8,675 nt of DNA from an uncultured Collinsella sp. (GCA_900541285.1 UQJA01000086.1:1-8675); one strand, 5' to 3'; numbered from the stretch's first letter, positions 1-5,566 are shown. The notes: generated from the sequence alone by a model not told the origin. Numbers and translations are program-made.

Positions 1-2
1 CC

Positions 3-356
3 GCCGAGGCGGAGGCTGCCGAGGCCGCCCAGGCTTCGTGCTACAACGCCGGTTACACTCCGTCCTATGCGTCTGCCGCGTCCTACGCGAACGGATCGGG
101 CCTGACGCGCTCTGCGGGTGTCAATAACTACAACGGACGCCGCGAGACCTATTACAGCAGCAATGTGCTTTATCACTATCGCACGGGCGAATGGACTCAG
201 GATTCTGAGGGCTTCTGGCGCGATTCCGACGGCTATTACGTTGTTGCCGCGGGCGATATGGCCCAGGGCTCGACCTTTACGGGCTCCAAGGGTGATTGCA
301 AGGTCTATGACTCCGGCTGCGCTGCCGGAACCACCGATTACTACACCGGTTGGTAA
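3..356 (+). CDS. 3' end of a secreted, Tyr/Gly-rich cell-wall-type protein (5' part outside the window)
   Basis: An open frame runs in from the left edge without a stop and ends at TAA 354-356, giving the last 117 residues of a longer protein. The first dozen visible residues are Ala/Glu/Gln-rich, like the end of a coiled coil. A Ser/Tyr/Asn/Gly-rich linker follows. The last ~65 residues are a compact Trp/Tyr/Asp-rich module with a Gly-Ser-Thr-Phe turn and a KVYDSGCAAGTTDYY motif. Two cysteines (codons 297 and 318) lie close enough to form a disulfide. The closing pattern resembles the 3D / double-psi beta-barrel modules at the C-terminus of actinobacterial and firmicute wall-lytic proteins; that fold assignment is inference. 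Coiled coil plus linker plus terminal module suggests a secreted protein acting on or in the envelope. The signal peptide would lie upstream and cannot be checked. The internal ATG at 165 is not a real start, because coding character continues upstream of it. Confidence 0.8.
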   Translation, partial: AEAEAAEAAQASCYNAGYTPSYASAASYANGSGLTRSAGVNNYNGRRETYYSSNVLYHYRTGEWTQDSEGFWRDSDGYYVVAAGDMAQGSTFTGSKGDCKVYDSGCAAGTTDYYTGW

Positions 357-381
357 TTTTTCTGCATCACGGATATTTGGC

Positions 382-429
382 GGACGGGCGTCTTTACCGA
401 GCTTTACGGCAACGTAAGGACGTCCGTTC
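382..429 (+). terminator. Strong hairpin 25 nt after the secreted-protein gene; possible terminator without U-tract
   Basis: Positions 382-397 pair with 414-429 in a continuous 16-bp stem with only G:U wobbles as imperfections (383:428, 388:423, 393:418) and a 16-nt loop. It follows the stop at 356 and precedes the next gene at 543, which fits termination or 3'-end protection of the upstream mRNA. The sequence after the stem (TCTATGTATGCG) is not a convincing T-run, so intrinsic termination is uncertain. The rest of 357-542 holds a small inverted repeat, TACCG-TGG-CGGTA (459-471), and the RBS of the next gene; I see no clear promoter. Confidence 0.5.
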
Positions 430-542
430 TATGTATGCGTTTGAGTTAACAGAGCCCTTACCGTGGCGGTACGCTGGGCGTATGGATGCGGGGCACACTG
501 GTTCTTGAGAAATAAGGTCTTTCTCTTGGAGGAAGTGGTCTT

Positions 543-749
543 GTGAATGCTCGAGATATTGCCGTTGCCGCCGTCGCGTTGATGCTTGGCTGCCTTGGTC
601 CCACGGCCGCGCTCGTCGCGGGCATGCAGGGGTCTTGTGGGGCTGCCTCTATCGTGGTTGGCGTGTTGATCGCGGCCGCGCTGCTGGGAAGCGCCGGTGT
701 TGTCCTTTGTCGCGACGATGAGGACGAGGTGCCGGGGTCGCAGCTCTAA
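543..749 (+). CDS. Small membrane protein with two predicted transmembrane helices, function unknown
   Basis: This 68-residue protein starts at GTG 543, with a good Shine-Dalgarno GGAGGA at 528-533 nine bases upstream; the TTG two bases earlier leads straight into a stop. It has two hydrophobic segments, about residues 5-27 and 34-57, joined by a short Gln/Gly/Ser/Cys turn. The tail is short and strongly acidic (Arg-Asp-Asp-Glu-Asp-Glu). No catalytic motif or family is recognisable. The hairpin-like layout suggests an inner-membrane protein with both ends on the same side. It is flanked by the hairpin at 382-429 and the terminator at 788-823, so it is probably a single-gene transcript. The clean RBS and coding composition argue that it is real. 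Confidence 0.65.
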   Translation: MNARDIAVAAVALMLGCLGPTAALVAGMQGSCGAASIVVGVLIAAALLGSAGVVLCRDDEDEVPGSQL

Positions 750-787
750 CCGTTGTGAAGCTGATTTTTGGCCAAAGATGAAGAAGG

Positions 788-823
788 AAGCCGCCGCGAG
801 GGGAGTGCCCCTTGCGGCGGCTT
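788..823. terminator. Bidirectional intrinsic terminator between convergent genes
   Basis: Positions 788-803 pair with 808-823 in a 16-bp, very GC-rich stem (one G:U at 798:813) with a 4-nt AGTG loop. On the plus strand it is followed by TGCCATT after a CTTT end, and on the minus strand by a pyrimidine-rich stretch (TTCCTTCTTC). It lies between the small membrane protein ending at 749 and the reductase ending at 859 on the other strand, exactly where a shared terminator is expected. The T-runs are short, but the stem is strong. Confidence 0.8.
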
Positions 824-858
824 TGCCATTGGATCTGTTGGCTGCAGTATGCCGAGCA

Positions 859-1773
859 CTACCAGCTGCTTTCTATTTCGCGAATCCTCTGGTAGAGCCA
901 ATCGTTTTGCGGCACTTGGATATCGTGTTTGGCGGCCAGGCGGCGGACGGTGCCCGCGAACTCCTCGACCTCTGTTTTGCGCTGCGTGATGCGGTCCTGA
1001 GCCATCGAGGGCATACCGGCGGGGTCGATTCCCTCGATGAGGCGCACCATCTGAGTTAGGTCTGCCTCGGTGAGCTCGATGCCCTCGGCGTTGGCGACCG
1101 CAAGCGTCTCGCGCATGGCGGAGACAAAGCAGCGACGTTGCTCGGAGCCCGGCTCCGTGGCGCTTCCGTAGGTCCCGCCGTAGGCCATGCAGGTCTGGTT
1201 GATGCCGTCGTTGAGCATGAGTTTGGCCCACATGCGGTGCGCAATGTCGCTCTCGACGGCATGGGCGATGCCGCAGCGTGTGTAGAGCTCGTCGATGGCG
1301 GTGACGGTTGCGGACTCGGTGTCTGCTGCCGCGCCAAAGCGAATCTCGCCCGCATTGGTAAAGGTGAGCGCGCCGTCGAGGAATACGGCGTCCATGCCCT
1401 GGCAGATACCCAGGACGGTGTGCTTCCAGCCAAAGCGCTCGGCAATCTTTTGCTCGCTCGTAATGCCGTTGCACAGCGAGGCGATGAGCGTGTTGGGTCC
1501 CACGATGCGCTCCATAGTCTTGAGTGCTTGGTCGAGACCGGTGGTCTTGACCGTCAGGATGACCAGATCGGCGGGCGTCGCCTCGCTGGCGCGGACGGAC
1601 GTGAGATCGCAGGGCTTGCCGTTGACGGTGAGCGCGTCGTTCGCATGACGCTCAAAGCGAGCGTCGTCCATGATGTATTCGACGGCGTCGTTGCCGAGGG
1701 CCTTGGCAATCATGCTGCCGTAGAGCAGGCCGACGCCGCCCTTGCCGATAAAGGCGACCTTGTTGATCTGCAT
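859..1773 (-). CDS. panE: 2-dehydropantoate 2-reductase family (ketopantoate reductase, ApbA/PanE type)
   Basis: NADPH-dependent reduction of ketopantoate to pantoate, the reductive step of pantothenate/CoA synthesis, is the family reaction; the enzyme is cytosolic. Numbered from the chosen start (304 residues), the N-terminal Rossmann fold has the nucleotide loop G10-K-G-G-V-G15. A Leu-Thr-Val-Lys strand carries conserved K76, and L-C-N102-G is the family Asn motif. The helical C-terminal domain has the catalytic lysine in W-A-K184-L-M-L-N188 and the substrate glutamate in K-T-E268-V-E-E-F-A-G. Length is normal. I start at ATG 1773 because GGGGAG (minus strand, 1788-1783) is nine bases before it but directly abuts the alternative ATG at 1782. 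No panB, panC or panD neighbour is visible, and related paralogues reduce other 2-keto acids, so the exact substrate is inferred. Confidence 0.85.
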   Translation of the reverse strand: MQINKVAFIGKGGVGLLYGSMIAKALGNDAVEYIMDDARFERHANDALTVNGKPCDLTSVRASEATPADLVILTVKTTGLDQALKTMERIVGPNTLIASLCNGITSEQKIAERFGWKHTVLGICQGMDAVFLDGALTFTNAGEIRFGAAADTESATVTAIDELYTRCGIAHAVESDIAHRMWAKLMLNDGINQTCMAYGGTYGSATEPGSEQRRCFVSAMRETLAVANAEGIELTEADLTQMVRLIEGIDPAGMPSMAQDRITQRKTEVEEFAGTVRRLAAKHDIQVPQNDWLYQRIREIESSW

Positions 1774-1782
1774 ATGAATCAT

Positions 1783-1788
1783 CTCCCC
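1783..1788 (-). promoter_or_regulatory. RBS that decides the start of the ketopantoate reductase gene
   Basis: GGGGAG on the minus strand has zero spacing to the ATG at 1782 and nine bases to the ATG at 1773. Only the second is a workable distance, so the three-residue longer form is unlikely. Confidence 0.65.
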
Positions 1789-1795
1789 ATATAAT

Positions 1796-1818
1796 AGGCG
1801 CCCGCATATGGGGCGCCT
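1796..1818. repeat. Inverted repeat upstream of the reductase gene, possible operator
   Basis: AGGCGCCC (1796-1803) and GGGCGCCT (1811-1818) are perfect inverted arms around a 7-nt centre that itself contains CATATG. On the minus strand a TATTAT box (1796-1791) overlaps the proximal edge by one base. A repressor bound here would therefore cover the promoter region of the leftward gene. It could also fold as an mRNA hairpin if transcription starts further upstream. No convincing -35 is seen. Confidence 0.45.
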
Positions 1819-1937
1819 GATGGATTGTATGTCGTCGGGGCGTTTGGTGGGCGCGCGGGGCTGCTGTTGTGAAAAAGAAACTATTGCGCTGTGCGCTTAT
1901 GCCGCGGGGCAGACCACAAAGACATGCGCGTGGTCAC

Positions 1938-1963
1938 GCCCGGTTCCTTTCATCGGGCTTTTT
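1938..1963 (+). terminator. Orphan terminator-like hairpin in the divergent intergenic region
   Basis: GCCCG (1938-1942) pairs with CGGGC (1954-1958) around an 11-nt loop and is followed at once by TTTTT (1959-1963), the classic form of an intrinsic terminator on the plus strand. Just upstream, GACCAC (1912-1917) can pair with GTGGTC (1930-1935). No rightward gene lies before it, so it would end a small RNA, or act as an attenuator in a long leader of the gene starting at 2100. The stem is only 5 bp, so chance is possible. The rest of 1819-2099 holds a weak promoter candidate and the RBS of the next gene. Confidence 0.35.
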
Positions 1964-1983
1964 GCTGATGTTAAAGCGGTGCC

Positions 1984-2013
1984 GTGACGGCTCGATTTCT
2001 GCTGCGTTACGAT
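1984..2013 (+). promoter_or_regulatory. Weak candidate promoter for the aldo/keto reductase gene
   Basis: GTGACG (1984-1989) and TACGAT (2008-2013) each match four of six sigma-70 consensus bases with an 18-bp spacer. This would give an 80-nt leader before the GTG at 2100. It is the best match I found in the region but is not strong. Confidence 0.25.
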
Positions 2014-2099
2014 ACGTTCTCAATTGCGATTCCGATGTGTTTCGATGACGTGACGGGTTTGTTTCGCCTTGTCAGGGCTTCGATGGGAGGGGAGGGGCC

Positions 2100-3290
2100 G
2101 TGCAATATCGCGTTGACCCCAAAAGCGGCAACCGTATCTCGGCGTTGGGGCTGGGCTGCATGAGGTTTCCCGGTGCGCCGGGACGCCCGGATGCGAAGAC
2201 AGCCGACGCCATCATCTCCCGTGCGGTGGAGCAGGGGATTAACTACCTGGACACGGCCTATCTCTATCCCGGCAACGAGGCTTGTGTGGGCGCTTCGCTT
2301 GAGCGCCTAGGCCTACGCGACCAGGTTTTGCTCGCGACCAAGCTGCCACATGCTTCGTGCAAATGCGCGGAGGATTTCGACCGGTTCTTCGACGAGCAAT
2401 TGCGCCGCCTGCGGACCGACCATATCGACTATTACCTCATGCACAACATTACCTCGCCCGCCCAGTGGGAACGTGTGGTGGCGTTGGGCATCGAGGACTG
2501 GATCGCGCGCCAAAAGGCGGCGGGGCGCATTCGCCAGATTGGTTTTTCGTACCACGGCAGCGCGGTGGATTTCCTGACGATGCTTGACGCATATGACTGG
2601 GATTTTTGCCAGATACAGTACAACTATGCCGGCGAGCGTTACCAAGCGGGAACGGCAGGACTCATGGCGGCTGCGGAGCGCGGGCTCGCGGTGTTTGTGA
2701 TGGAGCCGCTGCTGGGTGGGCGTTTAGCGGGCAAGCTGCCGCCACGGGCCCGCGCTGTGCTCGATAGTGCCCGTGACCCGCATTTGTGCACTCCTGCCGC
2801 TTGGGGTCTTTCGTGGGTGTGGAATCATCCTCAGGTGACGATGCTGCTTTCGGGTATGACCGATATCGCGCAGGTGGATGAGAACGCGGTGTTGGCCGAT
2901 CGGGCCCTGCCGGATTCGATGACTGCCAACCAGCTCGACACGATCGCGCACGTGCTGGATGAGTTTGAAAAATCGAATCGCGTGCCCTGCACGGGATGCG
3001 GCTATTGCATGCCGTGCCCTAAAGGCATCAATATCCCTGGATGTTTTGCCGCCTACAACGCAAGCTATGCGCACAGCTGGTTTACGGGTCTATCGCAGTA
3101 CTTTACGGCGAGCGCGGTGCGCACAAGCGAGGCCAAGCTGGTGAGCAATTGCGTCAAGTGCGGCAAATGCGCGCGCCACTGCCCACAGCATATCGATATC
3201 CCCGAGCGTCTCGATGACGTGCGCCGACGTTTCCAGCCTGGCCCCGTGACGGCAGTGCTTAAGGCCTTCGGCAAAACGCGCTCCTCGTGA
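2100..3290 (+). CDS. Aldo/keto reductase with C-terminal double [4Fe-4S] ferredoxin domain
   Basis: This cytosolic oxidoreductase has 396 residues, the usual length for AKR-ferredoxin proteins. Residues ~1-275 form the AKR (beta/alpha)8 barrel, with the catalytic tetrad visible as D51 (L-D-T-A), Y56 (Y-L-Y-P), K81 (A-T-K-L-P) and H115 (Y-L-M-H-N). The tail has two cluster motifs: C297-x2-C300-x2-C303-x2-C306-P and C351-x2-C354-x2-C357-x3-C361-P. The tail suggests electron exchange with iron-sulfur or flavin partners in place of, or besides, NAD(P)H; the substrate is unknown. The first cluster motif has two residues between its last cysteines instead of the usual three. The GTG start has a purine-rich RBS (2085-2097, GGGAGGGGAGGGG), and no better upstream start is in reach. 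The repeat hairpin at 3291 begins at the base after the stop, and the genes at 3381 and 4553 follow on the same strand, possibly as one transcript. Confidence 0.93.
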   Translation: MQYRVDPKSGNRISALGLGCMRFPGAPGRPDAKTADAIISRAVEQGINYLDTAYLYPGNEACVGASLERLGLRDQVLLATKLPHASCKCAEDFDRFFDEQLRRLRTDHIDYYLMHNITSPAQWERVVALGIEDWIARQKAAGRIRQIGFSYHGSAVDFLTMLDAYDWDFCQIQYNYAGERYQAGTAGLMAAAERGLAVFVMEPLLGGRLAGKLPPRARAVLDSARDPHLCTPAAWGLSWVWNHPQVTMLLSGMTDIAQVDENAVLADRALPDSMTANQLDTIAHVLDEFEKSNRVPCTGCGYCMPCPKGINIPGCFAAYNASYAHSWFTGLSQYFTASAVRTSEAKLVSNCVKCGKCARHCPQHIDIPERLDDVRRRFQPGPVTAVLKAFGKTRSS

Positions 3291-3369
3291 CCCTTTTATA
3301 ACTTGCGCTGGAATAGTTCCTGTTTGCGGCAGAATAGGGGCCAAACAGGAACTATTCCACCGCAACTGA
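3291..3369 (+). repeat. 79-nt hairpin repeat, copy A
   Basis: It begins at the base after the preceding stop codon. The flank CCCTTTTATAAC leads into a 24-bp stem: 3303-3326 pairs with 3342-3365, with one C:C mismatch at 3308/3360. The 15-nt loop (3327-3341) is CGGCAGAATAGGGGC. It matches copy B at 4457-4535 in length, left flank, outer stem, loop core (AATAGGG) and right end (CACCGCAACTGA). Mid-stem positions 3316-3319 (GTTC) pair with 3349-3352 (GAAC), whereas copy B has CGGT with ACCG at the same place. There is no T-run after the stem on the plus strand, so it is not an ordinary terminator. The family is not one I recognise. Confidence 0.9.
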
Positions 3370-3375
3370 AGGGGG
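3368..3375 (+). promoter_or_regulatory. RBS that decides the start of the Gfo/Idh/MocA gene
   Basis: GAAGGGGG lies five bases before GTG 3381 and directly after repeat copy A. It places translation start after the repeat and not at the in-frame TTG 3303 inside the hairpin stem. Confidence 0.6.
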
Positions 3376-3380
3376 CTGTC

Positions 3381-4400
3381 GTGGGCCATCGGGATTCATG
3401 TGTTGATTTGCGTGAGGTTCGTTGGGGCGTTTTGGGCGCTGGGCACATTTCGTATCGATTTGCATCGTCGCTCAAGGAAGTGGACGGGGTGCGGCTTGTG
3501 GCTGCCGCCGGTCGCACTCCTTCGCATGTTGAAGAGTTTTGCGGGGCGTTTTCGATTGATGCCGCGCACAGTTATTCCACGGCTGACGATAGCGGCGATG
3601 CGGCTTATGACGCGTTGATTGCCGACCCCGATGTCGACGCAATCTACTTGGCTCTTCCGCATGGCATGCATACGCGTTGGGCCTGTCGCGCGCTGCGCGC
3701 CGGAAAGGCCGTGCTGTGCGAAAAGCCAGCCGTTTTGAGTGAGGAAGAGGCTCTCTTGATTGCCTCCACCTCTCGCGAGCACGGCGTGCTGTTTATGGAG
3801 GCGATGAAGAATCGGTTATGCCCGATGCGCACTCGCGTGAAGGACTTGCTTGCGTCGGGTGAGCTTGGCCGTATTGTCTCGATTGAAAGCGTGCAAAAGC
3901 TCGATTACGGCGAGTCTCCTTCGGGCTATCTGCTCGATCCGTTGCAGGGCGGCTGTCTATATGACATGGGCTGCTATGCAGTCGGTTGGTTTGAGGATTT
4001 GCTCGCGGGCGCTTGCGAGGTTTCGTCCCGTGAAGTTCGCTGGCGTGACGTATCGGGCGGTCGCGTCGATTGGGCCGACGAGATCCATATGAGCGTCGGC
4101 GGTATGCCCATTCATATGGTGTGCGACGGCGAAGCAACATATGAAAGCCGCTTAACGATTGCCTGTGAGCGGGGCTCGTTGGAAATCGAGCGGCTCCATC
4201 GCCCCGAGCTCGCTCATGTGAAGTATTCCGACGGTCGAGTACTCGAAATCGATGCACCATTTGAAGTCGATGATTTTTACGGTGAGGCGTCGCATGCGAC
4301 GCAGCTCATTCGGGCGGGGAAACTCGAAAGCCCCATCATGTCCCTAGCCGCCACACAGCGCTGTGCGCACATCATCGATGCGATTCGCTTGAAACTTTAG
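3381..4400 (+). CDS. Gfo/Idh/MocA family NAD(P)-dependent oxidoreductase
   Basis: Members oxidise or reduce sugars, inositols or related diols with bound or free NAD(P); this one is probably cytosolic. It has 339 residues, normal for the family. The N-terminal Rossmann fold has W-G16-V-L-G19-A-G21-H-I-S. The signature E114-K115-P116 lies in L-C-E-K-P-A-V-L-S. The C-terminal alpha/beta domain carries G190-G-C-L-Y-D195-M-G197-C-Y199. Tyr at the last position, where many dehydrogenases have His, is the pattern of glucose-fructose oxidoreductase and dihydrodiol dehydrogenase-like members; the substrate remains unknown. I start at GTG 3381, preceded by GAAGGGGG. The frame stays open back to TTG 3303, but that extension (M-R-W-N-S-S-C-L-R-Q-N-R...) is translated repeat copy A, and a nearly identical peptide precedes the unrelated nfo gene, so it is not part of the protein. 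Confidence 0.9.
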   Translation: MGHRDSCVDLREVRWGVLGAGHISYRFASSLKEVDGVRLVAAAGRTPSHVEEFCGAFSIDAAHSYSTADDSGDAAYDALIADPDVDAIYLALPHGMHTRWACRALRAGKAVLCEKPAVLSEEEALLIASTSREHGVLFMEAMKNRLCPMRTRVKDLLASGELGRIVSIESVQKLDYGESPSGYLLDPLQGGCLYDMGCYAVGWFEDLLAGACEVSSREVRWRDVSGGRVDWADEIHMSVGGMPIHMVCDGEATYESRLTIACERGSLEIERLHRPELAHVKYSDGRVLEIDAPFEVDDFYGEASHATQLIRAGKLESPIMSLAATQRCAHIIDAIRLKL

Positions 4401-4406
4401 GGCGTG

Positions 4407-4464
4407 GGGGCATGGCGCCAGCGCTTGGAATGCCTGGAGGCCTTTGCTCCTGATGCCCCTTTTA
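4407..4464 (+). terminator. Possible long-range hairpin with T-run after the Gfo/Idh/MocA gene
   Basis: GGGGCAT (4407-4413) can pair with ATGCCCC (4453-4459), followed by TTTTATAA, which is also the start of repeat copy B. The 39-nt interior is only partly self-complementary, so this is a weak terminator candidate. Copy A has no equivalent upstream arm, so the match may be chance. Confidence 0.25.
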
Positions 4465-4535
4465 TAACTTGCGGTGGAATACGGTCTGCTTGCGCCAAAA
4501 TAGGGCACCAATAGACCGTATTTCACCGCAACTGA
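4457..4535 (+). repeat. 79-nt hairpin repeat, copy B
   Basis: It has the same length and order of parts as copy A. The flank CCCTTTTATAAC is followed by stem 4469-4488 pairing with 4512-4531, including two G:U pairs. A bulged C (4489) and three more pairs (4490-4492 with 4509-4511) lead to a 16-nt loop, CGCCAAAATAGGGCAC. The outer 13-nt stem arm differs from copy A by one base, which here restores a G:C pair where A has C:C. Mid-stem CGGT (4482-4485) pairs with ACCG (4515-4518), entirely different from copy A but equally complementary. The repeat ends 17 bases before the nfo start; its last base is the A of an in-frame ATG at 4535. Confidence 0.9.
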
Positions 4536-4540
4536 TGAAG

Positions 4541-4546
4541 AGGGAG
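4541..4546 (+). promoter_or_regulatory. RBS that decides the start of nfo
   Basis: AGGGAG lies six bases before ATG 4553, the start that gives the standard Met-Leu-Thr-Ile-Gly-Cys-His opening of this family. The in-frame ATG at 4535 and TTG at 4469 lie at the edge of or inside repeat copy B and lack a good RBS. Confidence 0.65.
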
Positions 4547-4552
4547 TTGGAG

Positions 4553-5419
4553 ATGCTGACGATCGGGTGTCATCTTTCGACGACGAAGGGCTATCGGGCA
4601 ATGGGGGAGACGGCGCTGTCCATTGGCGCCAATACCTTTGCGTTCTTTACGCGCAACCCGCGCGGCGGCAAGGCAAAAGAACTTGACATGGATGACGTGG
4701 CGGCTCTGCGCGAGCTTATGGCGCAAAACGACTTTGGACCGCTGGTGGCGCATGCCCCGTATACCTACAACCCCTGTTCTGCCAAAGAGCGGGCACGCGA
4801 GTTTGCCTTGGAGGCAATGGCCGAGGACTTGCAGCGTCTGGAAGCACTGCCCGGCAACTACTACAACTTCCATCCCGGTGCGCATGTGGGACAGGGGGCA
4901 GACGCCGGCATTCAGATGATTGTCGACACGCTGTGCCAGGTGATGTTTGAGGGACAGCAGACGACGGTATTGCTCGAGACCATGGCGGGTAAGGGCACCG
5001 AGGTGGGCCGTAGCTTTGAAGAACTGGCGTGCATTATCGAGGGCGTTGCCGCCAAGCGCCCAGAGCTGTCCGATAAGCTGGGCGTTTGTTTGGACACCTG
5101 CCATGTGAGCGATGCCGGCTACGACATCATCCATGATCTGGACGGCGTACTCGACGAGTTCGACCGCGTGGTGGGTATCGATCGCTTGCATGCCGTACAC
5201 ATCAACGATTCGAAGAACCCTTGTGGCGCCCATAAAGATCGCCACGAGTGCATCGGCAAGGGATACCTTGGCAGCGAGGAATTTGGTGGCGGTATGCAGG
5301 TTATGCAGAATATTGTATCGAATGGCCGCTTGCGTTCGCTGCCGTTTATTTTGGAGACTCCGAACGAACTTGCAGGTTATGCAGCTGAAATTAGGCTATT
5401 AAGGTCATTGCAGCAGTAA
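4553..5419 (+). CDS. nfo: Endonuclease IV (AP endonuclease, deoxyribonuclease IV)
   Basis: Base-excision repair enzyme that cleaves DNA 5' of abasic sites and removes blocked 3' ends, using three Zn ions in a TIM barrel; cytosolic. It has 288 residues, normal for the family. All nine metal ligands are visible: H67 (A-H-A-P-Y), H107 (N-F-H-P-G), E142 (L-L-E-T), D181 and H184 (C-L-D-T-C-H), H216 (V-H-I-N-D), D229 and H231 (K-D-R-H), and E268 (I-L-E-T). The opening M-L-T-I-G-C-H-L-S and the F-F-T-R-N-P-R-G-G motif are typical. Start ATG 4553 is set by its RBS and family alignment; the upstream open frame is repeat copy B. It is co-directional with the two oxidoreductase genes but functionally unrelated to them. 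No clear terminator follows before the promoter at 5481. Confidence 0.96.
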   Translation: MLTIGCHLSTTKGYRAMGETALSIGANTFAFFTRNPRGGKAKELDMDDVAALRELMAQNDFGPLVAHAPYTYNPCSAKERAREFALEAMAEDLQRLEALPGNYYNFHPGAHVGQGADAGIQMIVDTLCQVMFEGQQTTVLLETMAGKGTEVGRSFEELACIIEGVAAKRPELSDKLGVCLDTCHVSDAGYDIIHDLDGVLDEFDRVVGIDRLHAVHINDSKNPCGAHKDRHECIGKGYLGSEEFGGGMQVMQNIVSNGRLRSLPFILETPNELAGYAAEIRLLRSLQQ

Positions 5420-5480
5420 TAACTGTCACAAAGTAGAGTATTCCATTCACGTTATGGGTTTGTTTCAATCAGTTTTCTCA

Positions 5481-5509
5481 TTGCAGATTCGTAATTCCGG
5501 GTGCATAAT
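5481..5509 (+). promoter_or_regulatory. Sigma-70-type promoter of the amino-acid ABC transporter operon
   Basis: TTGCAG (5481-5486) and CATAAT (5504-5509) are separated by exactly 17 bp, and each differs little from consensus. Transcription would start near 5516, leaving a ~50-nt leader before the ATG at 5567. The surrounding DNA is more AT-rich than the genes. Translation from the in-frame GTG at 5501 is excluded because it lies in the spacer/-10 region. Confidence 0.75.
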
Positions 5510-5566
5510 AGCCAACAGTTTTTGCAGACCTCTGAATCAAACGAGGTCACCGGAAGGAGACTGATT

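Noticed and set aside
746..1794. Long alternative frames over the ketopantoate reductase gene (746-1474 minus, 1138-1794 plus)
   Set aside because: They overlap a gene with all Rossmann and catalytic motifs and give Arg-rich or patternless products.
1783..2099. A known riboswitch upstream of the aldo/keto reductase gene
   Set aside because: I could not match the conserved core of any class I know; only a short stem with a T-run is visible.
3291..3369. Copy A as an ordinary intrinsic terminator of the aldo/keto reductase gene
   Set aside because: No T-run follows the stem on the plus strand; the T-rich part precedes it, and a second conserved copy with the same flanks points to a repeat family.
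3291..4535. The two repeats as ends of an insertion sequence or composite transposon around the Gfo/Idh/MocA gene
   Set aside because: No transposase lies between them, both copies face the same way, and no target-site duplication is evident. A single-copy element type cannot be excluded.
3291..4535. CRISPR-like direct repeats
   Set aside because: Only two copies, more than 1 kb apart, separated by an intact gene and with no spacer structure.
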